Source: an uncultured Cellvibrionales bacterium
GTDB taxonomy: Bacteria > Pseudomonadota > Gammaproteobacteria > Pseudomonadales > Cellvibrionaceae
DNA length: 64,000 nucleotides
Assembly: GCA_913050115.1 (NCBI GenBank)
Contig: CAJWZU010000002.1
Coordinates: forward strand, 28,543 to 92,542
Reading direction: 5' to 3'
Below are positions 10,305-19,499 of this stretch, in pieces. Under the pieces are notes generated by a model, which saw nothing but the letters and a program-made list of their open reading frames with translations, did not search any database and had not been told where the DNA came from. Position numbers and translations under genes: made by a program. The stretch's first letter is position 1; the number at the start of each line of letters is the position of its first letter.

Positions 10305-10670
10305 TCAGTCTCTGATAGCGACTGATTTACATTCGCCCTTTATCGACAGCTTAGTGCGTTGAATAAACTTATCGATAATAAAATAGCCGTGCTGGCAGTA
10401 ATTACTTTGTTTTAACTGTGCTTCCAGTGCCGCTCTAGCCTGACGTTCAATTTTTTTACGAATCTTTTTAGGGCGCGGATTGTGTACATCGAATCGACTT
10501 TTGCGCGCTTTACTGGGTACATCGAGCACCGCTTTGTAGGTGAAAAGTTGCAGACCTTGGTCGGTGACGGTAGGTATGAACTCTTCATAAATGGTGTCGG
10601 GTACGCTGTTGCAGCCTGCAATACTGACCAAAAGTAGCGCGATAAGTGCAACGTTAGTGCGAATTGCCAT
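10305..10670 (-). CDS. Small putative lipoprotein
   Basis: 121 aa. The N-terminus is a lipoprotein signal with lipobox SIAGC (lipidated Cys20). The mature part is basic in the middle (RPKKIRKKIERQARAALEAQLKQ, about residues 66-88) and contains two further Cys (QSNYCQHG and KGECKS) that could pair. Position +2 after Cys is Asn, which does not signal inner-membrane retention in the simple Asp rule, so the outer membrane is possible. Family not recognised. It is a single gene, convergent with the 9224 gene. Confidence 0.65.
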   Translation of the reverse strand: MAIRTNVALIALLLVSIAGCNSVPDTIYEEFIPTVTDQGLQLFTYKAVLDVPSKARKSRFDVHNPRPKKIRKKIERQARAALEAQLKQSNYCQHGYFIIDKFIQRTKLSIKGECKSVAIRD

Positions 10671-11174
10671 AATTGTTATTCATCAGTATTGAAAAGTGAG
10701 CATCGATACTACTGGCCAGTGAGCAGCCTTAATAATATAAATGCTATCAAAAATAGTTCATAGAAATAATAACAAACTAGTGCTCGGCTATGTGCAAAAG
10801 AAGAACTTTTATTGGTGTCACATCTTTATTGCCCAGTTGCTTAACAGGCTAGTATTGGGCTGTATCACCGACAGTAGTACCTACAATCTCCTGATGCTTG
10901 GCTGTTGTGGCTGTTAAATGATGTAACACTGGCACGATGTTTTCAGACATTCTATCAAGACGTCGGTGGCGCTCGATGAATAGGCTGGCTGTAGTAATAT
11001 GAAGCACTAGCAAATAAGGCGTCTCTACTCGCTGATCAGTTTTCTGGGCGCCGATTGCGGCTCTCGCCGACAAAATGTATAAATATATAAAGAAATACTC
11101 TATCCAGTATTTAGGTTACGGCCAAATGCTGGGGTAGAATGTACACCTTTGCAATTGCCTAAGGGATCTACACC
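10671..11174. other. Intergenic region before cysH
   Basis: I find no supported gene. A 74-codon minus-strand frame (10849-11073) has no signal, no motif and no ribosome binding site. The 3' end holds the cysH leader with AAGGGA at 11161-11166. Confidence 0.5.
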
Positions 11175-11831
11175 GTGAGTCTGTTTAACGAAGCTGAACT
11201 GCAAGCCATTAATGCCAAGCTAAAAGACGCCAGCGCCGAAGACATTATTCAGTGGGCGCTAGATTTAAAGCGCAAGACCCTTGTCACCACTAACTTTCGT
11301 CCACTTGAGGGCGTAATCCTACACTGTATTAACAAGCTTGATAGCAGTGTGCCCGTGATCTGCATCGACCACGGTTATAACACCGAAAAAACCTATCAAG
11401 TGGGCGCGGCCATCACCAAGGCGCTGCAGCTGGATATGCATTACTACACCCCAAAGGTCACCGCTGCCCGCCGCGCCGCCACCCTTGGCGGTGTGCCTAG
11501 TATTGACGATGCAGCCGCACACGATGTCTTTACTGAAGAAGTTAAGCTCGAGCCATTTTCCCGCGCCATGGCAGAGTTTCAGCCTGAAGTATGGTTTACC
11601 GCCATTCGCGCAGAACAGACCGCCTTTCGTGCCGATATGGAAGCCATCAGTCAGGACAGTCGCACCGGAGTTATTAAGGTTGCACCTTTTCTGTCTTGGA
11701 CTGAGTTGGATATGGAGGAATATCTCTATAACAACGATCTGGACTTCGAGGAGGGGTATGATGATGCCAGCTATAATGACCCGACTAAGGCACTAGCTAA
11801 TCGTGAATGCGGTTTGCATACTGGGAAGTAA
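11175..11831 (+). CDS. cysH: Phosphoadenylyl-sulfate (PAPS) reductase
   Basis: 218 aa from a GTG start preceded by AAGGGA. It belongs to the PAPS/APS reductase family: an N-type PPi-synthetase fold with TTNFRPLEGVILHCI, and the C-terminal catalytic ECGLHTGK with Cys212. The two CC pairs that bind the Fe-S cluster in APS reductases are absent, so the thioredoxin-dependent PAPS type is expected. It reduces PAPS to sulfite in cysteine synthesis. It is somewhat shorter than E. coli CysH (244 aa). It is monocistronic, with its own terminator. Confidence 0.88.
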   Translation: MSLFNEAELQAINAKLKDASAEDIIQWALDLKRKTLVTTNFRPLEGVILHCINKLDSSVPVICIDHGYNTEKTYQVGAAITKALQLDMHYYTPKVTAARRAATLGGVPSIDDAAAHDVFTEEVKLEPFSRAMAEFQPEVWFTAIRAEQTAFRADMEAISQDSRTGVIKVAPFLSWTELDMEEYLYNNDLDFEEGYDDASYNDPTKALANRECGLHTGK

Positions 11832-11854
11832 CGCCTAACTTTTTCAGGCTAGCA

Positions 11855-11890
11855 AAGCCCAGCTGAATGTTATTCAACTGGGCTTTTTTG
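11855..11890 (+). terminator. Intrinsic terminator after cysH
   Basis: The stem AAGCCCAG(C)TGAAT / ATTCA(A)CTGGGCTT has one mismatch and a tiny GTT loop, and is followed by six T. Confidence 0.85.
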
Positions 11891-12097
11891 TGGATTCGTT
11901 TTAGCTTGGCTTTGGTGTCCGGTTGTTGCTAAGTGGCTGGCCAATAGTTGCCACTTAGTAGTGTTTAAGGGCTTGTTGCAGTCTGTGTGTGGGGGTGAGA
12001 ATATTACTTTCATTTAGCGGCTCAGAGTCAGCAAGATAACGTTACTAACCTCTATGAATCTGATAGCTAATCAATTTCAAAAAATAAGGATACTACT

Positions 12098-12931
12098 ATG
12101 TTAAAAATAGTTGCCTCGCTCTGTTTTTTAGTTGGCGGATCTAATCTCTTAATGGCTGCAGACAATACGATTAACAATGTATTGGAAAAAGCGGCTAATG
12201 GCAGCCATCGCAGTGTGCAAAATATAAATCGCAACTCGTTTCGTCATCCGGTGGAGACGCTAATGTTTCTGGGACTGGAAAAAGGCATGACAGTAATAGA
12301 AATCAGCCCAGGCGGACTGTGGTATACCGAAATACTGGCGCCGGCCTTAAAGGATAATGGCCAATTAATTGCCGCAGGTTACGATGCTTCGGTAAAGGGC
12401 CAACCAGCTTATCGCTATAAACAACAAAAGGCTATGGAGGCTCGTTTTGTCGAACAAGCGGATATTTTTGGCGAAGTGAAGATTGCCAAATTTTCGCCTC
12501 CTCAGAGTATTCAGTTAGGAGGGGCTGCTTCGGCCGATATGGTAGTGACCTTTCGTAATACTCATGGTTGGGTGCGTGATGGCATAGATAGCATCAATTA
12601 CAAGGCATTTTATGAGGTACTCGCCCCAGGAGGCATACTCGGTGTGGTTCAACACCGTGCGGTGGTAACCCATGACAACTTCACGGGTTACTTGCCCGAG
12701 GAGCAGCTAATCAACGCGGCTGAAACAGCTGGCTTTGTATTGGAGGCCCGATCTGAAATAAATGCCAACTCGAAAGATACTCGAGACCATCCAAAAGGCG
12801 TTTGGACTCTGCCGCCATCACTGCGCCTAGGAGATGTTGATCGCGAAAAATATCTGGAGATTGGTGAAAGTGATCGAATGACCCTGCGCTTTCGCAAGCC
12901 CCTAAAGACTGTCGAAAATAGTAGTTTGTAA
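12098..12931 (+). CDS. Exported class-I SAM-methyltransferase-like protein (COG4798 type)
   Basis: 277 aa. Residues 1-20 look like a cleavable signal (MLKIVASLCFLVGGSNLLMA), so the protein probably works outside the cytoplasm. The rest resembles a class-I methyltransferase: EKGMTVIEISPGGLWYTEILAP (about 63-84) at the motif-I place, ADMVVTFRN at motif II/IV, and the post-motif YEVLAPGGILGVVQHR. This family of exported 'predicted methyltransferases' is known, but the substrate is not, and SAM supply in the periplasm is unexplained. It stands alone between cysH and the TonB receptor. Confidence 0.8.
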   Translation: MLKIVASLCFLVGGSNLLMAADNTINNVLEKAANGSHRSVQNINRNSFRHPVETLMFLGLEKGMTVIEISPGGLWYTEILAPALKDNGQLIAAGYDASVKGQPAYRYKQQKAMEARFVEQADIFGEVKIAKFSPPQSIQLGGAASADMVVTFRNTHGWVRDGIDSINYKAFYEVLAPGGILGVVQHRAVVTHDNFTGYLPEEQLINAAETAGFVLEARSEINANSKDTRDHPKGVWTLPPSLRLGDVDREKYLEIGESDRMTLRFRKPLKTVENSSL

Positions 12932-13417
12932 CAATGTGAGTCGACCACAAAGATCTTAGAACAGCGGCCGGGCAACATACATTGAACGGCTGCAATGCCC
13001 ATTATCGAGATCAATATATTTTGGAGCATGTTCGAGAATAGTCACCCATTGCCTCGCTGGTACAGGCCTTAATCAATAAGGCTGTTCATCGACGCCTGTT
13101 ATATTTGCAGCCGGCTAACAATCTGTTCCGGCAATGGGCGCACACTAATAGATCTGCCGCTTTTGGCTCGTCAACAAAGTGGCATGGGTATGCAACTTGC
13201 TGCAGGCTCAATGTCTTTAGTCTCGCTTGAGTTACCCCGCAGTTATTGCGGCCGTAAGTGGCTACATAAAGATTGCTGTGCAGGGGTTGTAAGCTCAGGT
13301 CGATTATCGCTGGCCATTTTTTTACAGTCCACAGCTGAGTCGAGCGATAAATAATAGGTGTTTCACTCATGCTATCTTAGCCGTTGTCGATACTTTCATA
13401 GCCTAAAATAGCGTCAT
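12932..13417. other. Intergenic region without a supported gene
   Basis: About 490 nt between the methyltransferase and the convergent TonB-receptor terminator. A 94-codon minus frame (13086-13370) and a 63-codon plus frame are open, but neither has a recognisable motif or ribosome binding site. Confidence 0.45.
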
Positions 13418-13446
13418 AAAAAAGGCCCGCTGTTTGTGCGGGCCCA
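13418..13446 (-). terminator. Intrinsic terminator of the TonB-receptor gene
   Basis: On the minus strand, stem GGCCCGC / GCGGGCC around a 7-nt loop is followed by a T run (A run at 13418-13423 on the plus strand). Confidence 0.85.
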
Positions 13447-13472
13447 TCGTTGCTGCTGTATTTTTGGTCAGA

Positions 13473-15620
13473 TTAAAATTCAACGTCTATGCGGGCATAG
13501 GCGTTGCGGCCATAGCCTGGCAGATGTTCACCCTTGGCAATATCGGCATTGCCACTGACGCGGTTGGTGCCCGCAAGGTGCTCGCTATAGTATCGGTCCA
13601 GCGCATTGTCGACCCCAAAGCCCAAACGGGTGCCGCTGTTAAGTTGCCATTGCCCGCGTAGATTGAGCACGCCGTAGCCGCTGCTCGCCTGCTCGCGATT
13701 GTAGCTGGAGACCTGGCTCTGCTCATCATAGACCACGCCTTCGACACTTATACCCCACTGAGCGCCCGCGTAGTTAAGCGCCAAACTGCCATTAAATGGC
13801 GCAATTCTGTAGAGATTGTCTTTTGCATCGCTGTCGACTCGTTGGCCGCGCACGTAATTCACCAGTCCACTCAGGGACCAATTGTTGTCTAGGCGGTAAC
13901 GCCAGTCCATGTCGAAGCCATATAACTCGGCATCGACATTGTTAAACTGCAGTGGTGCCGCATTCGATGTGCTATTCATGGTATTCATCATTGCGACAAA
14001 AGCGTTGGCGTTGCCGTCGCCCGTTACCGTGCCCTGTATATAGTCAGTAACCTCGCGATAAAAAACTCTTGGCGACAGGGTTAAGTCCTGTCCGTCAAAG
14101 TCAAAACCCAGCTCCAGTTCGTGTGCCACTTCGGCCTTTAGCTCAAGATTGCCAGTGTAGGTGCGGCCGTCTGCGAGGCCGGCTGTGGCCTGCAGTGGCA
14201 GCCATAAATAGCGCTCCTGATAAGACGCCGAACGTGATTTTCGTGCCAGGCCGGCATAGAGTGTGGTGACATCTGATGTTGGCAGGTAGGCCTTGGCGAC
14301 CCAGTCTATGTTGTTGTCCTGCTGGCTGCGGTCGGCGCTGTTAAAGGTATCGCGCATGCGCATGCCAGGCCCTGGCATCATAGTGGTCATCATCGGCATG
14401 CCCATGCCTGAACTCATGCCCGACATCGCCATCATCATTCGTGCTGGTGTGCCATCGACTTCACCGGCATCCATGACCACGCGATTAGCGCGCAGGCCCA
14501 GCTCGGTTTCCAAACCATTGCTGAACTCGTATTGATGTTCGACAAAAGCGCCGAATATTTCGCGCTCAGCATCGTTAAAATTAACTACAAAAAAGTTGGA
14601 ATTGTTAATGTTGTCAATGTTTGAATCATGAGTTTCTAGATGGCCGTCGAGGCCTATCTTCCAATTGCCGGTGGCAATATCAAATTTAAAGCCTCGGTTA
14701 TTACCTTCGGCGATATTTTGTCGATACATCCCTTTTGCCATTGGCGCTTGGCGCAGATGAAAGTTTGTCATACCGTGCAGGATGTTGCTGCCATAAATAC
14801 GTAGGTTGGCGGCTAATTCGCCGCTGTCGAAGGCATAGTGGGCGCTGGCGAGGTCGGCGTCTATATAGTCTATGTCCATTGGCAGGGCCGGTGTGCCGGT
14901 GTCGTCGGTCTGGTTGCTGCCTAAATCAAACTGCAGGCTGTGGTTGCCAAAGCGTAGGCCATAGCCGAGGTCAAAGCGCTGACGTTTATATTCAGAGGGT
15001 TCTACTTTACTGCCTGAGCCGCCGCTAAAGTTTGCGTCATCACCTTGTTCGGTCAGTGCCGACAGTTTGAATTTATGACTGTGGTTGGCAACTACCAGTG
15101 TCGCGGAGCCGAGTGAACCGCGGTTAACTGACTGGCCGCCGGCACGCAGGCGCGCACTCACTGCAAAATCATTGGATTCGCTAAAGTCGCCACTCCATGT
15201 AGTGGCGTTAATTGCGCCGCCGATAGTTTCTTGCCCAGCGCTCACTGGCGCTATGCCGCGCGTCACCTCTAATGATTCGAGTTGTGCCGCCGGTGCATAC
15301 GATAGCGGCGGGTCCATCCAATTAGGGCCGCCAGAGCTGAGGGTAGAGCCGTTAACAGTGACCTTGATACGGTCGCCGAACATGCCGCGGTACTGAGGTA
15401 TGCCGGTTAAGGGGCCGTTGCCATTGACGTTGGCGCCAGGCGCCTTTTTCAGCAGTTGGGCCGCATCGGCAGTGATCTCGACTGTTTCGGCAAGCTGGAT
15501 GGTGCGGTTGTCGCGACTGCCTATGACCAGCAATTCCTCTTGCAGAGCAGTGTCGGCGGCTATAGATGCTGTTACTGGAATTTGAGCGGCGATTAATGCG
15601 GCTAGTAATTGGCGTTTCAT
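13473..15620 (-). CDS. TonB-dependent receptor, copper-receptor (OprC/NosA-like) type
   Basis: 715 aa outer-membrane receptor. It has a signal peptide (1-22), a short TonB-box-like EELLVIGS (28-35), a plug with QYRGMFGDRIKVTVNG (76-91) and GGPNWMDPPLSYAPAAQLE (97-115), and a 22-strand-type barrel ending in Phe. The plug sequence is like the TonB-dependent copper receptors. Between residues 395 and 422 lies an extraordinary Met-rich segment (13 Met in 28 residues), probably an extracellular loop, which would suit Cu(I) binding. It is a single gene with its own terminator. Copper or a copper chelate is inferred as substrate; another metal chelate is possible. Confidence 0.82.
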   Translation of the reverse strand: MKRQLLAALIAAQIPVTASIAADTALQEELLVIGSRDNRTIQLAETVEITADAAQLLKKAPGANVNGNGPLTGIPQYRGMFGDRIKVTVNGSTLSSGGPNWMDPPLSYAPAAQLESLEVTRGIAPVSAGQETIGGAINATTWSGDFSESNDFAVSARLRAGGQSVNRGSLGSATLVVANHSHKFKLSALTEQGDDANFSGGSGSKVEPSEYKRQRFDLGYGLRFGNHSLQFDLGSNQTDDTGTPALPMDIDYIDADLASAHYAFDSGELAANLRIYGSNILHGMTNFHLRQAPMAKGMYRQNIAEGNNRGFKFDIATGNWKIGLDGHLETHDSNIDNINNSNFFVVNFNDAEREIFGAFVEHQYEFSNGLETELGLRANRVVMDAGEVDGTPARMMMAMSGMSSGMGMPMMTTMMPGPGMRMRDTFNSADRSQQDNNIDWVAKAYLPTSDVTTLYAGLARKSRSASYQERYLWLPLQATAGLADGRTYTGNLELKAEVAHELELGFDFDGQDLTLSPRVFYREVTDYIQGTVTGDGNANAFVAMMNTMNSTSNAAPLQFNNVDAELYGFDMDWRYRLDNNWSLSGLVNYVRGQRVDSDAKDNLYRIAPFNGSLALNYAGAQWGISVEGVVYDEQSQVSSYNREQASSGYGVLNLRGQWQLNSGTRLGFGVDNALDRYYSEHLAGTNRVSGNADIAKGEHLPGYGRNAYARIDVEF

Positions 15621-15706
15621 GGGAGCCCCGATGGTAAAGAGATTATCTACCAGGGATCTTACTACCTATATTGTCTCTGCGGATGTGACATATTGTCGCA
15701 TATGCT

Positions 15707-15771
15707 CAAGGATTAACGGCATACCCAGAGACACAAGTGAAGCGGTGACATAGATGTTCTGGGTCAGAAAT
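15707..15771. repeat. Imperfect direct repeat, copy 1 (upstream of the TonB receptor)
   Basis: A ~60-nt sequence beginning CAAGGATTAACGGCATACC and ending near GATGTTCTGGGTCAGAAA recurs 115 nt further on with scattered changes. It lies 90-150 nt before the TonB-receptor start, so it could hold operator sites. Confidence 0.6.
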
Positions 15772-15821
15772 CTCTTGCAGTTATGGCATTCGAGCCATCT
15801 TTGACTCTTAGCTTCGGTGCC

Positions 15822-15886
15822 CAAGTATTAACGGTATACCAAGGGTACAGGTGCAGCACCGATGTTATGGGTTAAAACAAATACCT
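15822..15886. repeat. Imperfect direct repeat, copy 2
   Basis: The second copy begins CAAGTATTAACGGTATACC and ends near GATGTTATGGGTTAAAAC. ATTAACGGYATACC and GATGTTNTGGGT are the conserved parts. Confidence 0.6.
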
Positions 15887-15927
15887 CAATGCATGCTCTG
15901 CGGTACTTGCTTCTGCATCGCCAAAAA

Positions 15928-15952
15928 CGCCTACTTTTGGTTGTTTAGTAAG
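15928..15952. repeat. Dispersed short repeat, copy A
   Basis: CGCCTACTTTTGGTTGTTTA and a few further bases. It shares the core YGCCTASTNTTGGT with copies at 15986 and 22043. The similarity to the 22043 copy also extends about 20 nt to the left (CTGCATCGCCAAAAACG against CCGCGTCGGCTAAAACG). Confidence 0.5.
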
Positions 15953-15985
15953 TCGCGTCGACGGTAGCGATTCGTTGCCTAAAGG

Positions 15986-16008
15986 TGCCTAGTCTTGGTA
16001 TTTAACTA
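15986..16008. repeat. Dispersed short repeat, copy B
   Basis: TGCCTAGTCTTGGTATTTAA, 58 nt after copy A in the same orientation; only the core is shared. Confidence 0.4.
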
Positions 16009-16069
16009 TTCTGCATCTGTGTAAGGATGCATTGTTCACTTACCCCCATGACCTTAAAACTAATCGAAT

Positions 16070-16831
16070 TCATTTGTGTAAATCGAGTTGTTTGTATTGC
16101 TGCCACAGCAAATATCCGCCCCAAACGATGGCGCTGGTCATCAGGATTGAGCCAATAAGAAACGCCGTTTGCGCTATGCCTTGGGCGCTACCAAGGCTGT
16201 CGGTCATGGTTAACAGGTTTCCCCAATCGTGGGCCGCCTCGCCCATGCCGCGAATCAGCGGAATAGCCCGATAGGGTGCGTCGGCAATATAGGGGGAAAG
16301 ATCGATAAAACTCTGGCCGCACCACCACAGCATAATGGCGGCAGCAAAGTTGTCGCAGCGCTGTATGCTAAAAGCCAGCATTAACCCCAGCGGCATCAAT
16401 ACCTGAAATAGGCTGCCGCCAAGTATGGCCATAAAGCGACCAAAAGGGCTGAACAATACATGGCCGAATTCGTGAAATGGCAGGATAGCATTATGTAAAA
16501 AAGAACCGCCGATACTCTGCCAGTCGATACCGCCAAGAATAAATGAGGCGCCCCAGAGCGCGAAAATTGCCAAGAGTGCAGCGCGACTATAAATATCGGT
16601 GGTATTAATGTCCTGCGGCAAAGCCAAAAATTGTTGCTGCAGTTTTTGAACCAGAGATAATCTCGCCGCCTTAACTACTGGCTTGTGACGGGTAGCGTGA
16701 AGCTGGTTGTTACCCTCTTGGCGACTAAGCCACTTATCCACGGCGATACCGCATTGGGGGCAGATACCCGTCATAGTCGAGTGATCGCTGGTCTGGCGCA
16801 CATAGCCGCACTTGGGGCAGGGGCTAGTCAC
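16070..16831 (-). CDS. Zinc-ribbon membrane metalloprotease-like protein (HEFGH)
   Basis: 253 aa from GTG at 16831. The N-terminus is a zinc ribbon (C5-x2-C8 ... C24-x2-C27). After a basic linker comes a membrane domain with about five segments. HEFGH (120-124) lies in the second, a gluzincin-type HExxH as in M50 site-2 proteases. A possible third ligand region is QSFIDLSPYIADA (173-185) or HDWGN (201-205). The usual M50 NxxPxxxxDG motif is not clear, so activity is uncertain. The start overlaps the upstream membrane-protein gene by 8 nt (GTGACTAG), so the two are translationally coupled and probably work together. Confidence 0.72.
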   Translation of the reverse strand: MTSPCPKCGYVRQTSDHSTMTGICPQCGIAVDKWLSRQEGNNQLHATRHKPVVKAARLSLVQKLQQQFLALPQDINTTDIYSRAALLAIFALWGASFILGGIDWQSIGGSFLHNAILPFHEFGHVLFSPFGRFMAILGGSLFQVLMPLGLMLAFSIQRCDNFAAAIMLWWCGQSFIDLSPYIADAPYRAIPLIRGMGEAAHDWGNLLTMTDSLGSAQGIAQTAFLIGSILMTSAIVWGGYLLWQQYKQLDLHK

Positions 16832-17618
16832 TTAACGGCTCCTGAACAATACAGCTCTCATCCACCGGTGCTTTACCTTCTTTAAGTTGGCGACCGTATT
16901 GCAGTTGCAAAATATTGATCTTCTGCCAAATCTTTCGGCTTAAGCTATTGGTCAAATCCTCGACGTCGTTGACAGCTTTAACCAGCTCTGTTTCGGGTAA
17001 ATTCTGCGAGAAAATAGCGGCGATTTTTCCTAGTATTGATAGTAATTCATTGCAGTAGTCCAAGTAGCGGTTGAGCTGATAGGGGGTCATGCCGCGCTCG
17101 GGAGATGATGCGGTATCGATCTTCTCGCCTATTTCGGTGGGGTCTTTGGTGAGCTGGTGCATGTCGATAACATGGGCCAGTGCACGCAGCTCATTAATCG
17201 ATTTTAACGCGCGTGCGCGTTTCAGGCGGGCCTCTAAAGTCAGCAAAAAAAACAGCGCCGCCCCGACCAGTATCACTTCGTTAAGAATGGTCTCAGAGAT
17301 ACTCACAATTTCACTGGTTTTAAAGTGGCTACTGCTCAAATCTACAGCGTAAATACTGAAGCAGACTAAGCCAATACCTAACACTATTACTAGCGCGATT
17401 AAACCGCGCAACCAGTGATTGGGCTGTGCAATACGGCTGAGTTTGTCGGTGCTTTCTGCACACACTAGTTCCAGTTCGTGGCTGACTTTGGCAAGACCAG
17501 AGTTGGGGAAACGTTCAGCGATGCGCTGAGTCAAAGTACCAAGGGTACTGTGCACTCGGCTGAGGGTGATTTTTCGGTACTGTTGTTCTTCTTCTTGTTG
17601 CTGCTGATTGAAGGACAT
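16824..17618 (-). CDS. Two-TM membrane protein with helical cytoplasmic parts
   Basis: 264 aa, family not recognised. It starts with a Gln/Glu-rich stretch (MSFNQQQQEEEQQYRK), then a helical region, two hydrophobic segments (about 70-92 and 113-131) and a long helical C-terminal half containing LNRYLDYCNELLSILGKIAAIF. It is first in a two-gene minus-strand unit with the zinc-ribbon HEFGH protein, overlapping it by 8 nt. It may be that protein's partner or substrate presenter; this is inference from coupling only. Confidence 0.68.
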   Translation of the reverse strand: MSFNQQQQEEEQQYRKITLSRVHSTLGTLTQRIAERFPNSGLAKVSHELELVCAESTDKLSRIAQPNHWLRGLIALVIVLGIGLVCFSIYAVDLSSSHFKTSEIVSISETILNEVILVGAALFFLLTLEARLKRARALKSINELRALAHVIDMHQLTKDPTEIGEKIDTASSPERGMTPYQLNRYLDYCNELLSILGKIAAIFSQNLPETELVKAVNDVEDLTNSLSRKIWQKINILQLQYGRQLKEGKAPVDESCIVQEPLSD

Positions 17619-18207
17619 CTCTAATCTCGGTATCTTTGGCCCAAAGATGAATTGAGCGGCTTCTGTGCATGCCGCCCATTACTGTATTCTGGATAATTAG
17701 CGCTTTTAATAGTCTCGGTAGTTGTCATTCACTAGCATTATTATTTCAGCATAATATTGTGACTGTAAAAATAATACAGTAATTAGCGGCCAGCACACCA
17801 CATTGTAGTGCCATTGTTGTACAAGCAAAGTCCACTAATGGGACAACTCGTACGGCGCGCAGATAATATCCAACTCAATAGGCGTTACTGCAGGTCGTGT
17901 AGAGGAATCGCGCTGTCAGTCAAGGTGCCTGCGCCGGTGTTGGCAAAGTCCGCCAAGTCCAAGCCGGCAGTTAGTATTAGACGTTTAGTACTTGTGTCAG
18001 CTAACAGCTGTTATCGTTATTGTTAGCTTTAAAGCGCTAGCGCCGAGGTTTTTGTTAATCACTCAACAGAGATGAGCTTTAAGCCTTCATGCATTATACT
18101 CGGTTGTTTTTTGCGATAAAAACAAGGTCGTCAGTCCGTTGATCCACCGCCATGTATGGTTGTCGATAGACTTAATGCTCATTGGGGTAAAGACAATAAG
18201 GTTATGA
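17619..18207. other. Divergent intergenic region
   Basis: About 590 nt between the minus-strand membrane pair and the plus-strand cyclase. It should hold both promoters. A 72-codon plus frame at 17808 has no motif and I do not support it. Confidence 0.45.
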
Positions 18208-19479
18208 ATGCTTAAATTGACAGAGAGGCGAGAGGTCTTCGCAGTACTGGCACTGCTACTGATTAGCGCGGTGATCATAGTGCTGCAATATTTTTATCTC
18301 GAGCGCTCGCTGGTCATTGATAGTCGCAGTGCGCTGCGGGCAGAGGTGCGTGACGATCGGCCTTTTAACGGCGCTTCGGTATCCGCTATTCGCCAAGATC
18401 AACGCGGCTTGGAGATGTCCTGCGACCTTATTAAAAGCGATTTCGCCTGGCCCTATTGCGAAGTGGTTATCGACCTCAGTCGTGGCGAACTCGACGGTGT
18501 GATGCAGGGGGTGAATTTAACCGATTTCGATCGTGTCGGCCTATGGCTTCAGCAGGGCGATAAAATACAACCTAGCATACGTTTTCAGATACATAACTTT
18601 AACCCTATCTACTCCAAAATGGGTGAGCGCGAAACCTATAAGTACCACGCTGTGGAGTTCTATCAAGAGTTTAATACCTATCCGCTATGGATCGATTTAA
18701 AGAGTTTTCATGTACCAACCTGGTGGCTGACACTACACCAATTATCGCTCAATAATGTAGCTGTTGATCTCTCTAATATCGTTACTTTGGGCTTTGTCAC
18801 TGGCAGCCGAGTTGAACCCGCTAACTATCAGCTGACTATTGAGCGAATAGAGTTTCGCGGTAAACTTTTTGAGTCGGCCAGTGTGTTTATGTTGCTGATC
18901 GGCATTTGGGCTTTGGCGGCGGTGGTATTCTTGTCACAGCGCTTTACTTTGGCGCGAAAGGATCTCGCTCAGGTCAAACGGCAAAAGCAAGTTTGGGAGA
19001 AAAAAGCGACGTTGGACCCGCTCACCGGGGCGGTCAACCGCATTGGTGCCCACAAAGCTTTTGCCAAGCAAATATACAGCGCTAATAAAAGTGACGATTT
19101 CAGTATAATTTTTATGGATATCGATCATTTTAAACGTATCAATGATTCCCTCGGCCACGGTGTCGGTGATAAAGTTCTCAAGCAGTTTGTGCAGTTGTTG
19201 CGCAAAAATATTCGCGACAGCGATATGATTGTGCGCTGGGGCGGTGAGGAATTTATGCTCATCTGTCACAACACCGCATTGAGTCCAGCGGTGCGTTTAG
19301 CCGAAAAATTGCGTGCGGTAATTCAGGCTGAATCCTGGTCTGAGGCAGTGGTTATGACCTCCAGTTTTGGGGTCGCGCAAATGCGAGATGAATCACTTGA
19401 GAATTTTATTGAACGGGCCGATCAGGCGTTATATGGCGCTAAAAATAATGGCCGCAACTGTGTTGTTCCTGCACCTTAA
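18208..19479 (+). CDS. Membrane diguanylate cyclase (GGDEF)
   Basis: 423 aa. TM1 is at about 11-30, a periplasmic domain of about 190 residues follows (beta-rich, possibly a galactose-binding-like jelly roll), TM2 is at about 224-243, then a short coiled coil and a GGDEF domain. The active-site motif GGEEF (345-349) is intact and the inhibitory I-site RDSD (336-339) stands at the canonical distance. It should make c-di-GMP from GTP with product inhibition, under control of an unknown periplasmic ligand. It lies 20 nt before a transglutaminase-like membrane protein, probably co-transcribed. Confidence 0.88.
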   Translation: MLKLTERREVFAVLALLLISAVIIVLQYFYLERSLVIDSRSALRAEVRDDRPFNGASVSAIRQDQRGLEMSCDLIKSDFAWPYCEVVIDLSRGELDGVMQGVNLTDFDRVGLWLQQGDKIQPSIRFQIHNFNPIYSKMGERETYKYHAVEFYQEFNTYPLWIDLKSFHVPTWWLTLHQLSLNNVAVDLSNIVTLGFVTGSRVEPANYQLTIERIEFRGKLFESASVFMLLIGIWALAAVVFLSQRFTLARKDLAQVKRQKQVWEKKATLDPLTGAVNRIGAHKAFAKQIYSANKSDDFSIIFMDIDHFKRINDSLGHGVGDKVLKQFVQLLRKNIRDSDMIVRWGGEEFMLICHNTALSPAVRLAEKLRAVIQAESWSEAVVMTSSFGVAQMRDESLENFIERADQALYGAKNNGRNCVVPAP

Positions 19480-19499
19480 ACCGTCGCAGTCATTAGTGT

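Noticed and set aside
10849..11073. 74-codon minus-strand frame
   Set aside because: No motif, no signal and no ribosome binding site; in a gap.
13086..13370. 94-codon minus-strand frame
   Set aside because: Composition not protein-like, no family pattern, no ribosome site; might be a relic but cannot be supported.
17808..18026. 72-codon plus frame in the divergent gap
   Set aside because: No recognisable pattern; lies where promoters are expected.
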